Below are positions 34,140 through 45,598 of a DNA stretch of 64,000 bases, piece after piece (position 1 is the stretch's first letter; every line of letters begins with the position of its first letter). A model generated the notes under the pieces. It made no database searches. It was not told the origin of the DNA and saw nothing but the letters and a program-made list of their open reading frames with translations. The stretch spans positions 1,355,114 to 1,419,113 of the forward strand of contig JAFEVB010000029.1 of the NCBI GenBank assembly GCA_032629725.1, read 5' to 3'. A program made the position numbers and the translations under genes. Source of the stretch: Gremmenia infestans (taxonomy: Eukaryota; Ascomycota; Leotiomycetes; Helotiales; Hamatocanthoscyphaceae).

Positions 34140-35474
34140 ATGGATTACCACGAAAATACTGCGAGTGACTATCCTGCACGTCACTGTATAATCTGCAATA
34201 CTCTACACCTACCGGAAGAGCAGACGTGCATTCTTTGCTTCGCAGACCTGTCGCGTCATAAAATTGTACGACAACGCCGTTGGGATGTGTGTGCAAATAC
34301 AATATCCGACCGAATACCAACATCCGCTTCGGTTCTCGTCATTAACCATCATAACCATCTTGGCCCCCAAGAATTCCCACGATTTCAAGAACTTCCAATC
34401 GAACTGCGTTTTCAGATTTGGAAGGCGGCACTTCCAGGACCACGTATCGTGCATCTTGAAGCTGGTCGTTGTGCTCCAACTCGACCGCAGATAATAGTAG
34501 ACGGCGATGCTAGCTTCTCTGACCGTAGTGTGAACACCTCGCCTTGCTACGGATTCAGGTCTTCCTCGACTATGCCGATTCTACTGGCTTGCCGCGAGTC
34601 GTATAGAATTGGGGCTTCGATCTATACCAAGGCCTTCGGTTCAGATGGTGCATTTCCAGAAACTTGGTTTGATTTTAAACAAGATACTTTATATTTAGAC
34701 TGGGACTCACCAATCTTGGACGTTGGCAATGTTCAAGATGGCCAAGATGCCCCTATGCCAACTCACGGCCGACAGGTGCAGCATCTAGCAATTTTGAACG
34801 CTCCTGGCTTCTATCAAACAACCGAGTTCCTCCACAAGATCCTGCGCCTCTTTGGAAATGTCAAGACATTATCACTGATAATGAAACGTCATTGTTGCAA
34901 ACTTGATGATCTTGCCATGATGGATCCCTTTGATTTCGATGCCAAAGTAGACCTTCTAGAATACCCCGACGACGAGATCATAGAAGAAAAGTACAATGAA
35001 GATCGGAATCAATATCTCGGAGAAGCCCGTAATGCAATGAAACTCAATACAAATGCACTCAACAACTTCTGGAGGCAGTCTATGGATAGAGATGGCGTCC
35101 CTCCCTACAACATGCCTGCAATCGCAATCAAAATCATGACGACGCGTAGGCTAAAAGAGGCTTTCGAGACTGCGGATTGTCAGTATCTGGAGAACAAAGG
35201 GCGTTTCCATGGCCCCAGAAGATCAATGATGTCTCTAGTCTGCCAGATGCGATACTCAGGGGAACATCACCTACTCGTCACTTCCGCTACGCCCATATCC
35301 CAAATCATACAAGCAATTTCCGCCATCAGATTCGTGCCACCGTACCTTAGGCTCTTCTTGGAGTTTGATGGTGAGTGGTTGGACTCGGGAAGTCTTGTTG
35401 GAAACTTGGGTTTGGAGTCTCACGATCGGCTTGATATACATATAAAGGAAACCAGTCCTAGATTTGTAATTTAG
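34140..35474 (+). CDS. 2EXR-domain protein with Cys-pair N-terminus and ubiquitin-like C-terminus
   Basis: An intronless gene of 444 residues. A possible zinc-binding pair of knuckles (CIICNTL, then CILC) lies at residues about 16-34. A 2EXR/F-box-like motif follows near residues 85-110 (FPRFQELPIELRFQIWKAAL), with LPxELRxxIW as the recognisable core and the associated CRESYRIG helix further on. The last 75 residues (LVCQMRYSGEHHLLV ... LRLFLEFDGEWL ... LDIHIKE) read like a beta-grasp ubiquitin-like or SUMO-like domain. 2EXR proteins are abundant in Leotiomycetes and have no assigned function. By analogy with F-box proteins a role in ubiquitin-ligase adaptors is possible but unproven. Translation was started at MDYHEN. 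The 22 codons upstream in frame are His/Leu-rich and probably 5' UTR. Confidence 0.8.
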   Translation: MDYHENTASDYPARHCIICNTLHLPEEQTCILCFADLSRHKIVRQRRWDVCANTISDRIPTSASVLVINHHNHLGPQEFPRFQELPIELRFQIWKAALPGPRIVHLEAGRCAPTRPQIIVDGDASFSDRSVNTSPCYGFRSSSTMPILLACRESYRIGASIYTKAFGSDGAFPETWFDFKQDTLYLDWDSPILDVGNVQDGQDAPMPTHGRQVQHLAILNAPGFYQTTEFLHKILRLFGNVKTLSLIMKRHCCKLDDLAMMDPFDFDAKVDLLEYPDDEIIEEKYNEDRNQYLGEARNAMKLNTNALNNFWRQSMDRDGVPPYNMPAIAIKIMTTRRLKEAFETADCQYLENKGRFHGPRRSMMSLVCQMRYSGEHHLLVTSATPISQIIQAISAIRFVPPYLRLFLEFDGEWLDSGSLVGNLGLESHDRLDIHIKETSPRFVI

Positions 35475-35942
35475 AGGCGCGCTCTGTTTTGTTATCTTTT
35501 GGCCGTTTTCTACCGGGTATTCAAAAGGGGCGTGTCGTGGCTTGAGACGTTAGGATCCGTACTTTGAGATTTATTCCTTGGATAATGGATTATAAGTCCG
35601 TTGTATTTGGTTCGAGATAATCAAGCATGTAATATATGTGTTCAGCTGCAGGCAGTTCGTGCATTATTCATTACGGCTCATCTCTTTTAATTATATACTA
35701 TTAGCCTCTATGTCAAATCTGACGGCACACCTCCCCTGGAGGCGAACGCGCAGTAGAAAGTCCCAACTACACATGAATCAAGCCTAGAATACAAAGTCGA
35801 GAGGGATATCATTCCATAGCCAGACATTTCCACCCTAATGATCTTACACACAAAAAAGGCTCCGTTATTCATGGCCACGAAATGGGAGCAAATGACGTCT
35901 GATATACCAGTACACATCTAACGGACACGTCAGATAACAACG
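35475..35942. other. Convergent intergenic region
   Basis: The region lies between the 3' ends of the 2EXR gene and the RecQ gene and presumably holds both 3' UTRs. No further gene is seen. Confidence 0.4.
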
Positions 35943-38234
35943 TTACGAAGTCTGGTTCGCTTTGCTGCAAACCTTTGTGAATGCAGTAAGAAGACTCTGT
36001 ATAGAAACTTTGTTAGCTTGAAAGTGTCGCAATGAGAACCGAGGAGGGATAAGTTCATACAGTAAAGTGGTGATCATCCATAGATCCAAACACCTCAGGA
36101 TCTCTCCCAAGTTTCATGCCTGTCGACCGGGGACTAGTAATACCAAAAGCTACTCTGGCCAAGAATCTCGCGTCATCCCTAGCAGGTACCTTGTCCAGCA
36201 CAGCTTTGAAAGCGGCATAGTTGAACATAACAGGTGGGGCAACTTGCTGCTTCACCGCCATATGGGTCATGCACCAAGTGCAATGTCCGCATTCCTCCTT
36301 GTCGTCAGGTAAATCGTCCCCAAAATGCTGGGCAAGAACTCGGGTGAAACAAGCTTCGCCAGTGATGAGCTGTAGCATTTGGTCTGTTCGAACTAGGGCC
36401 TCCTGCTCACGCTTTACCATGATTTCATGAATCGACTTTGTGATCATGTCAATCTCTGTAGGGCTTTTGGGTGGAGCCTTCACGACCTTGAAGACATTTA
36501 TCACACCGGCAGGTTTGAGCTCAATAGCTCCACTCTCATTCAAATCATTGAGCTTTCGAACAATATCTGTTCGGGGAATCTGGTATCGAACAGCAGCAGC
36601 ATCGACGTCGACGTGCCATAACTTGGATGCCTTTTTTGCAAATGCATTGATTGCAATCGCCCTGGGAGATTTGTCGGATTCTATCTTTGACTTATACTGA
36701 GCGCCAGGGGTAAAGGTGTATTTAGTATACATTGGTGTTGTAGCTCGGATAAGACCGTGGGTGAGCTCCAGCTGAGCGTATATATTGCTCAGAGTGGTGG
36801 CACGAATGTCATAATCCTTTCCTTGAGTATACAACGAACGTTTAATCTCGCCGCCAATTGGAAGGCTCATGGTGGTGGAATCGAAGATATCCCCAATAAC
36901 GCCACGAACGGACTCCTTTGATGGAAGATCACCTCTTGCAAAAATCTCACGGAGATGGAGGTCCTCCCCACAGACATAAAACATGCATTTGCTGGTCTTG
37001 CCATCTCTTCCAGCTCTGCCAATCTCTTGACTATAGGACTCCAGACTGCTGGGAATGTTATAGTGCACAACGTTCCGAATGTTTGCCTTGTCGATGCCCA
37101 TGCCGAAGGCGATAGTAGCGACAATAATTAAATTGTTGCTTCTCATGAAATCTTCTTGAATCATGGTTTTCGCAGAGGTATCCATACCGGCATGGAAAGA
37201 CTTTGCTTTAAAGCCTTTACGGGTCAGCTCTGCGGCTAACTCTTCGGTCTGCTTCTGGAGAGTGACGTATATGATTGAGGGTCCGGGATTCTCTTCGAGG
37301 AATTTGCAAAGTCTAGGATACAATTCCTTCTTGGTAACACCCGATTCTGCGAGAAGCTGGAGATTGGAGCGGTAGGTTGAAGTTCGAAAAAGTCCAACTT
37401 TCTCGTCAATATTAAAGGCGTTGCAAATGTCTTGAGCAACCCGCGGTGTAGCCGTCGCTGTGAGGCAAACGACCCGTTCGGCCTGGATCTCTTTAGCGAA
37501 TCGAGAGACCTCTGCTAATTGTTAGTTCTGCGTCAGGAGGAGAAACTGCCACACATACTGAGATAATCTGGGCGGAAGGCATGTCCCCATTCGGATATAC
37601 AATGCGCCTCATCCACGGCAAGTAGACGGACACCTCCTCTGACGTGTTTCATCTGTTCGACGAAGCCCTCATTGTTTAATCGCTCAGGGGCAACATAGAG
37701 CAGTTTCAGTTCACCATTGCGGAGCTTCTCAACTATTGCAAGATACTCCTCCCTCGATTTCGTAGAGTCCATAACAGCAGCTCCACGGATACCACGTCGC
37801 ACGAGAGCGTCAACCTGATCCTTCATCAAGGCAATCAGTGGAGATACGACCAGGGTGACTCCACTTTCTCCATCACGACGGATATTCGACAGCATGTCAA
37901 CATCCGAGAAGACCAATGCGGGTATTTGGTAACAGAGACTCTTGCCACCGCCAGTGGGGAACACGACGGCCGCACTCTCACCGTCAAGCAGTGTGGATAT
38001 GACCTGCTCTTGTTGTAAACGGAATGCTTGCAGGCCAAAGTTTTGGGTCAAGGCTGTGGTAGCCAAAGCTAGACGCTTAGGATCGATAGCTGTTCTCTTC
38101 GCAGGCAGAAGGTCGTTGAAGGGAGACTTCCGTTTATGACTAGCTTTCTGCTCCATGCTGCTTGCAAGGTCTAGAAGTTCAGCTTCGTCACCGGAGCTGA
38201 GACCGAACTCGTCGTCCTCGATGAGGGGTGCCAT
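35943..38234 (-). CDS. RecQ family ATP-dependent DNA helicase
   Basis: Three exons (38234-37559, 37511-36061, 35996-35943) give about 726 residues. This 3'-5' DNA helicase family acts in recombination and replication-fork repair. Motifs in order: motif 0 (FGLQAFRLQQEQVI), Walker A (FPTGGGKSLCYQIPA), motif Ia (VVSPLIALMKDQV), the DEAH box (AVDEAHCISEWGHAFRPDY), motif III (CLTATATP), motif IV-V (IIYVTLQKQTEEL, IVATIAFGMGIDK) and motif VI (QEIGRAGRDG). A zinc-binding end (CFTRVLAQHFGDDL, then CGHCTWC) and a winged-helix-like region follow. There is no long N-terminal extension or HRDC domain, so it is closer in size to RECQ1 than to the BLM/Sgs1/QDE-3 type. The first exon pair joins in phase 1. 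The last 54-bp exon was added because a GTATGA donor interrupts the end and the spliced tail (SLLTAFTKVCSKANQTS) extends the protein naturally; without it the protein would end at HHFTV. Confidence 0.92.
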
Positions 38235-38960
38235 TTTGTGTGCTTCGCGTGCGGAGTGATATTCGTGGAGGTACGCGTGGGGCTTTTGGTGCGGGGTTTT
38301 TGAACGGAGGTTGAAGGTTACTGAAGAAGAGAGTTAGCAGTAGTATTACGAAGTAGAGTGGGATCGAGTGAGTCTCTAATAAAGGGAAGGGGGTGAGGGC
38401 GGCGCAGAGGGAGGGGGAGGATGAGGGGCAGGCGCACCCTGACTGAACTGCGCTTTTCTGATCAGGTTGGAGGAAGAAAAGTGAGGAATTAATCTGTTCT
38501 CGATAATTGCATGGCGGACAAGAAGAGCAGGACCAGAGAAGGCAAGGGCAAGAGATTGTGTTGATATCAACATTCAAGCGGCATCAGTATTACCGTCGAT
38601 GTTGATTGCCTTTTTAGAAGAGTCGCGCCAAGCCACGAACACGCGGAGCGCGACGGTGCCATACAGTACCTAGGTACTTAGCACGAGGTCACGCGACTTC
38701 ATCGTAACTTCCTCTCCAACGCCCTGATATGTCTTTTCCTTCATTCTTCAGTCTCCAAATTACAAGAACTCTACCCTTGGAGCCCGACACACAAAAGAAC
38801 TGCTCTTCGAAGCAGGTCAATTTTTACCTTTATCTCGTGAAACAATATTCATAAGGCTATAGCCTATAGTCCTGATAGCACCCACCGTGTAACTCGCGAA
38901 GCAAATATTCCCTCAAGGATTCCTCTCTACATTATCGTTGAACAGGCGCAAATTACTGTA
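38235..38960. other. Divergent promoter between RecQ and RRM genes
   Basis: About 725 bp between the start codons of the RecQ helicase (minus) and the triple-RRM protein (plus). It contains purine-rich runs around 38390-38430 and the palindrome-like CAGTACCTAGGTACT near 38665. No coding frame looks real. Confidence 0.45.
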
Positions 38961-40228
38961 ATGGATTCAGGCAATTGGCGGGTAAAGTCGAAGGAAGGAG
39001 GCTCTGCAAGGGATGAAGTACCCCCGGTACGACCATGGGAAAGACCTTCTGGTAATTCGGACAGACCCACAACTTCAAGACAGCAGTTTTCTTCGCCCTG
39101 GGGAGCTACACCAAAAATGAGGGAGATGACCGAAACTATAAATACCAAGGAGGACGAAACCCCGCCAGAGGATCTCATAGCTCAGCCCATCTATCCGGTC
39201 GATCCAATAGGTCCCCAACACTTCCAGAGGCCGAAGCTGGTCAAGCTATTGATCAGGGTCGCCGACTCTACGTTGGAAATCTACCTTACGAGGCCAAATT
39301 GGATGACATCCGTGCGCTGTTTGCCGATATGTCAGATGTCATTCAGGATATTAGCATGTCTGTCGATCTTATGACAGGACGCAATCCTTCCTATTGTTTC
39401 GTGGATTTTACCTCCAAAGAATCAGCCGTGGAGGCAATGAAGACCTACAATGGGAATAATTTCATGAGACGCCCTCTGAAAGTCACGCCGGGTGTGAAAC
39501 CCAGGGGAGGGGCTGATCAACATGATAGTCGCCCACCACAGCACGATACTTCTTCGCTCCAAGAAAACACTGAAAGCCCCTATCTATATCAACGATGGCG
39601 CCATCTAGATGCCCAGGTCGATACTGAGAGCCACAACACTTCCGCAACCAGAGAAGGGCGGCGACTGTATCTTGGTGGGCTCCCTAGGTTCCCGACACAA
39701 GCAGAACAAAACCAGGAAATCCGAGAACTGTTCCAAGATTACGACGTACAAGTGATAAGCAAGCTAGTCTCGCCACATAAGTCCAAACAAGCTGATCCCG
39801 GAAACCATTATTACTGCTTTATCGATCTGGGTAGTAGGGAGGATGCGGACAGGGCAATGGCGGCACTAAATGGACTCGATAAATGGAATTGGAACATAAT
39901 CGTCTCACGCTCAACTGCTATATCCGGCAAATTGCGCGAACGACAGCGGGTCTATGTAGCCGGTCTGCCGCTCTTCATGGATGAAAATACCCTTGGCAAT
40001 GAGATGAAGGCGCTTTTTGAATCCTTTGGTGACGTCAAGGTGGTTAGCAAAGTTTTCGAGGCGGGAGCTTCTGAACACAGCGAGAAAAACACGGGGTACT
40101 GTTTCGTGGAATTTGCAGATGGTTCACAGGCTGATAGAGCGATCGCTGCTTTGGATGAGACGGTAAGATGGGGTTGGAAAGTTAGAGTTCGTCATGCGAA
40201 CCCTTCTGGCCGGAAGAGTTTTTCGTAA
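38961..40228 (+). CDS. Triple-RRM RNA-binding protein with a frame change near the N-terminus
   Basis: Three RNA-recognition motifs are clear: RRM1 (RRLYVGNLP, then PSYCFVDF), RRM2 (RRLYLGGLP, then HYYCFIDL) and RRM3 (RVYVAGLP, then TGYCFVEF). All lie in one frame, which is open from 39056 to the stop at 40228. The only good start codon (38961, MDSGNWRVK) lies in another frame, open to 39374 and rich in Arg/Pro/Trp/Ser as in related proteins. The two frames must be joined between about 39018 and 39125. Possible introns exist (for example a GTACCC donor at 39018 with an acceptor at 39064, 47 bp, which restores frame), but none has a good branch point. A single-base insertion or deletion near GGGGAGC (39101) would also join them. 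Related fungal proteins are predicted RNA binders of unknown target. Confidence 0.7.
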
Positions 40229-42753
40229 GTCGCAGCGGCTGAACGAGAGAACTTGCAAATGACCGGCCGGCTCGGGCTGAATCCAATTTCATAGACTTCA
40301 TGTATCCATTGTTTTTTATACCACATTCGTTTCTTGAGGCGTACCTGATAGAATAGCTGAGCAAGTAAAATATTTTGATTATGAGAATAATGATTTTCTT
40401 GAATATCCAAGCTGCTCTTCGAAACTGCCTGGCTAAAGATTCAAATATTCATAACTAGCATTCGAGACATGTAATAACAGCTGCTGCGAATTAAACTGAT
40501 GTCAACGCCTACGAAGTCCTTCGCTTAATAAAAAGGGGCTAAACATGATTTTGAAAACCTATACCGCCCTAGGTATGCATAGACTGTAGGTTTAACTTAT
40601 TGATATAAACCGAATTATTAGTAGCTTCTAGCTCGCTCTCTACAAGCTATAGAATGACTTTGTATTCAGCTTATATTACTATTCCATCATCATATAAGCC
40701 GGAACGTCTCGAGCTTTATATCTCTTTTAGTTAGTACTTCTAGGAATAAGTGTATGGTAGAATTTATCGTCTTGCTACTATTTCTGTTGAGAAAATGCAT
40801 AGATCATATTCCATTAGCTGGATTGTCGCTGGTAGGAACCTCTTCCCACTCGATGATAATAGGAGAAAGACGGGGAACCCGATGACTTTGTTCCTTTGTT
40901 GAAGTGTCTGTGTAGGAAAATACTAGCAGACCACCGCTATCATTTGATAGTAGATACGATACGGATACTGAAAAGGACTCAAAAACCTTTTGACGAATAT
41001 GATCATATGCACAAACTAGGGTCTAATAATATAGAAGTGGTCTAGTGATATAGACATTGATGGAGGATTGCCGCCTCCAAGAGCACGCTGAAATCCGCCG
41101 ACTAACTATGAGTCCGCTGAAGCATCATCTGCTTTGGAGACTATTTTTGTGAAAGGCTCTTCCTAGCACATTCGAGTGCAAAACCCAAACTTTAGGTGTG
41201 TATCAACATTACGGTACATCGTGTATGTCAAGACTAATATATCTAATAGCGATTCTCCGTGTATATACTCATTCATATGAGATATTTCTGATCATGACTC
41301 TCGCATGGTGTTTAGTAACTGTGGTAGATTTCCCTAAGTATGATCTCTTATACTTCTTATAGTTGCCAATTCAAGCCTCTGGACTTTCAACTAGTTTGGG
41401 GAGGAGAACTATAGCCTAATAAGCAGAAGAACGCCCGAGACACTGCGAGGTTTGCACCAGGTTGGGAGCCCGGGTATTTGGTCATCAATTCGTCCTCACT
41501 GAAGAGCGTCTAATTGATTCGAGTATTGCATGAGTGCGAGAACAACTTCCTTGAAAACATTAGTCGGAGCTGAACAATAGTCGATACGGATAAGTCTTGC
41601 AAATTGATTCAGGAAGGCCTAGAATGGCGTAAATTCTATTTAGAGTCTATACACTTCTGGCCTGTATTAACTGCCAATAAACCGAATGGTGTATAATGTG
41701 GCTAACATAAACTGTCCTACATCTCCGCAAGACTCCAAGCAGGACCTCCACCTAAGTTGACGTAGAGCTTATACTAGATCTCACTATAGCTGTAGCTACC
41801 TAGTTATCCTCATATGATATGTAAAATAGGGTATAAAAGATTTGCGCCGGCGCTCGTAGTGCTGTGATAGTAGGTAGTAAGATGGGTGGCGACAGCGAGG
41901 TAGGCGACGGTGAAGTTGGAAACAGCTCCCGCAGCGTACTTAGTATGATTCTAAAGTAAAACTATAATTAGAATGTGAGACCGGAAGGCTTGGATTTACA
42001 ACTCAGATTTAGCAAAAGTCAATTTGGATTAGAAAAATCCCCCTTTATCATTAATGAACTTATCCTCTTGAAAGGATGAAAATACACGCGACGTTAAGGA
42101 AAAGGCTGACCTTGTTGGTGGATGTCGTACCTCCCTCCCCCCAAACCGCGGGCACTACTACCGCTACACTTGTCTTATCTTAGGGCCAATATAGTATCAG
42201 TCTAGCGGTCAGCAGATGTGGAATTATCCTCTTAGTGGTGGCCTGAGGAAATTAAATAAGGGTGAGGGGGTGATGGTGATGGTGGGCAGGGCGTCAAGGG
42301 CACGAGGTATAACTGAGACACAACGACATTCTATGGGGGCTGAATTGTAATACTTATTCTCTTTGCTATACAGTACTGTAACCACCATTCCTAATACTTA
42401 TTTATGATTCCTAATACGCGAGTAAACATCACATCACATCACATCCATCCCACATCTTGGAGATCACTGCACGGACTGCCGAGTATTCACAGCGCTTCCT
42501 TGATAGCGAATAGGTATCTATATCTATCTATTTACGACGATACCACCTACCCTACCTTAGGAAAGACAACGCAGCACGCAGCATAAGGAAGCAGTCCACA
42601 GGCTCTGAGGAGACGGCATTTCTGCTGTCAACCAGTGGATTCGCATAAGCCCAGTTGGATCAATAGTTCACACCAAACCAAGATCGTCCTATAATTAATC
42701 ACGGCATTTCGTTCAACCTCACCGCTTCAGCCCCGCCATAACAATAAGCCAAC
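40229..42753. other. Long AT-rich gene-free stretch
   Basis: About 2.5 kb with abundant TA steps and stops in every frame between about 40400 and 42100. I could not recognise protein-coding remnants. It has the look of an eroded repeat, but no terminal repeats were found. The last 400 bases are C/T-rich with ACATC repeats (about 42430-42447) and TATC repeats (about 42518-42533), and probably form the promoter of the next gene. Confidence 0.45.
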
Positions 42754-43972
42754 ATGTCGCCACCACCACAAGAACCTCCTTCACGACACAACAGCGACAT
42801 GGCTATGGCTTCGCAGAGCAGACAGAGTAGGATCTCGGAACACATGGCACGATCATCAGGAGTTCCTCCAAGGTTACGAAATGATGGTATTTCCAATCCT
42901 CAACAAATATATACTATGTAAATGTACCCCGCTAACAGTATTGGCATCAGAATCCTGGGTCGAGATAGCCTCACAACCCTCCTCTTCCTCCCTCTCCTCC
43001 ATCGGCGATGAGATCGTTACCACCGGCCTCCGTGTAAACCCCAATACCCATACCCGCCGACGCAGACGTGTACAGCCAGGCATACCTTCTCGCATGGGTC
43101 TGGAAGCCCGGCAGACCAGCACAAGCAGCCAGGAGGAATACGAAGAGAGCGAGAGTGAAGAAGACCACGACCACGTCCACGTCCTCACCAGCTCCAACGA
43201 GCATATCAACCCATCATACTCCTCCGACTCGGACGATGAAGACGACTCGACGGCCCTCGGCCGCCGAACTACAGAGCCAGCCTTCACACCACAACCAAAC
43301 GCATTTTCCCATCCTCCCTCATCGCGACCCCAAATCCCAGGCTCTTATTTCCCTCCCTCCTCCACGGCACCACGAAACACAAACCCATACGCTTCCAGCA
43401 GCAGACGCCAGCAATCCTACAACGCAACCGACCATGACGCTGCCCTCCGCGCATCTCTCACAACGCTCCTCTCAATCGGCGCCGCCGCTGCGAGGGGCAA
43501 GCGCGCTGCTACCAATCCCACAACGACAACCGCGGAACCAATGGGCTTACGCCTTGTTCCCGAATCCCAGCTCACGGGCGCGGTACAGCCCAACAGTTCC
43601 CGTCCGCTTTCTCCCTCTACGCGTGCTAGAAGCAGTCCTTCGATATCGTCACAAGAGGCTATCGAAAAGGGCAAGAGAAAAGCAGCTGCGAGTGGGGAGA
43701 AGACCAAACGGCGGAAGAAAGTGGTTGTTGCTGAGGCGGGCGATGAAAGCACTCTTTTTACCTGGGTACTGAGTGCTGGCGTGCTTGTTCTGGTCTCAGT
43801 GGTGGGCTTTGGCGCCGGCTATGTTATTGGACGCGAGGTTGGGAGGCAGGAAGTTAGTGGCTTGGGCTTTTCTGATGGGGGGAGTTGTGGACGGGAGGCT
43901 ATGCGTGGGAGTGGTAGCCTGAGGAGGTTTAAGTGGGGGATTGGTGGTGGTGGGAAGAATGTCGTTGCTTGA
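42754..43972 (+). CDS. Conserved fungal Ser-rich protein with C-terminal membrane helix
   Basis: Two exons, 42754-42886 and 42951-43972, are joined in phase 1 across a 64-bp intron (GTATTT...GCTAACAGTATTGGCATCAG) and give about 384 residues. The junction creates RLRNDESWVEIASQPSSSS, continuing SLSSIGDEIVTTGLRV, which I recall as a conserved fungal block. The middle is disordered, with an acidic run (SEEDHDHVHV) and many Ser/Pro/Arg. A nuclear-localisation-like patch (KTKRRKKVVV) lies just before a single membrane helix (FTWVLSAGVLVLVSVVGFGAGYVIG) near residues 315-340. The function is unknown. A tail-anchored protein with its long N-terminal region in the cytosol is the simplest reading. Confidence 0.72.
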
Positions 43973-44473
43973 CTGATGAGATGAAAGATACCAGGAGATA
44001 TGATTGAATGTGCAAGTTGATGATTTATGGGATAGGGTTTCGTTTGGGACGGAGTTTGGGTTACATACACACACATTGTCTGAGCGCTCATCTTTTATGA
44101 TGTAGATTTGGATTTAGGATCGGTGCATAGGACTAATCAGAAGAAAGTAAATGAAACGAACCCCGTCTAAAGCGTTAGTTGTGAGATCTCTTGAATAGTA
44201 CAGCTGTTAAAAAGTTTCTCGGGACTGGTCATAATGTTCAGCCCCACTCGCCAACAGCTGTATCATGGTCTCGCTACGTTCAGCGTGTCAAACTATTGTT
44301 ATATACGGTAACATTCATTGACGACTCGAAGCAAGAGGCGCTGACCCCGACATTGACAGTTTTAGCGTAAACTCTTCATACGTTCGAGGACCAGAGTCAT
44401 GCCTGGGTACTAATATGGGAATCTTTTCTAAGGAACTCTTACGGTACACAAAACTGCTAGGAAAGAACTTCTC
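43973..44473. other. Convergent intergenic region
   Basis: This separates the 3' ends of the Ser-rich membrane protein gene and the broken F-box-like gene. No recognisable feature is seen. Confidence 0.4.
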
Positions 44474-45598
44474 TTAGTCCCAATTTTCGTATTTCTGTCT
44501 TGGCACACCTTGGAAACTCAGTACCAGATGCCTGATTTTGGAAGGCGCAATAAAGTTGAGGAGCGCTTCCAAGAGTTGCCCGTCAATAGGATGATCAGAG
44601 CCGATGTACAGGCTATTCAACGTCTCTCGGTGCGCTTGCAATGCCTTGATCATAGACACAGTGAAATAGGGTGAGACTCTGGAGGACATATGCAAGATTT
44701 TGAAGGATTTCAGAGGATTCATATTTTCGACGACTTCGGGCGTAACGGTTACGTGGCTGAATGGATTTGAAGTGATCACATCGTGATTCTCGTCGTAGTA
44801 ATAGAGTTCAAGACTGTCCAGGCGTGTCATGCTACGAAAAGTATCCAAGGTTTGCTTAGGGCTCGAGGCAGAGTACCCGGGAAAACGCAACTGGCGTATA
44901 TTGTGCATGTTCCCGAGGAAGTCCAGATGAAGCAAACTTGAGAAGAAGGTGAAGTCACTTACTTCTTCACACGCCGCAGCTATCATATCCAGCATGAGCT
45001 CTTGCTCGACGAGGAAGGTTGGCGTGGATGCGGATGATGTGCCTCGTGAGCTCTTGCGAAGAATCCAGAGGGTTTTGACTTTGTTGATGACTTTAAAAGC
45101 ATCCCATGCTGATGAGATGAGGCTCTTCTCCAGAGAAGCTGCATTGATAGGTGATATATGAGTGGTTCGTAGTTCGCGGGACAGGTTCTCCACGGCGTCT
45201 GGCTGCGACGTTTGCAGTTGCTGCTGGTATTTGAGCTCCCATCAAGTCCGAGTAAACGACTTGACTTGGCTTATATGTTCTGCTCTTAATGGCATCTTGC
45301 ATTCTGCAAGTGCTGAAAGGGAGTCGTCTAATATGTGAATACTGAGGTTCTGTACCATGCTTAGCAGGTAGGGTTCCCCAAATTCAGTCCATTCAGCAAG
45401 GTTCTGGAGACTACCGAAGCCTCGACAGTATTGGAATACTAGAGGCAGTATTTCACGGCGGATTTGGCGACACGTATAGAGAATACACAGAAAGAATTTT
45501 GGTAAGTGGGCTATATGTCTGTTGAGAACTATTTCATAGATCTTGAGTCGCAGCTCTAAGGGTAGGGTGAGCAGTCGGGGTGAAGCCTGAGAGGACAT
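44474..45598 (-). pseudogene. F-box-like protein gene interrupted by one in-frame TGA
   Basis: One frame of 375 codons runs from MSSQASPRLL to the end (YENWD), interrupted only by a TGA at 45244-45242. The N-terminus has the F-box/2EXR-like core (LTLPLELRLKIYEIVL, then TCRQIRREILP). The part beyond the stop continues as a plausible C-terminal region with Leu-rich helices (WELKYQQQL, ELRTTHISPINAASLEK). Composition looks equally coding on both sides of the stop, which argues for a recent nonsense change. A 42-bp in-frame intron beginning GTCAAG and ending CCAG would also remove the stop, but it lacks a branch point and is very short. If expressed as it stands, it gives a 118-residue product. 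Confidence 0.65.

Noticed and set aside
35608..35620. GGTTCGAGA, resembling a tRNA T-loop
   Set aside because: The flanking sequence does not form the required stems and no B-box partner was found.
43068..43772. A 234-codon plus-strand frame overlapping the Ser-rich membrane protein gene
   Set aside because: It is a shifted reading of the same exon. The true frame has a conserved N-terminal block, a membrane helix and a frame-keeping intron.
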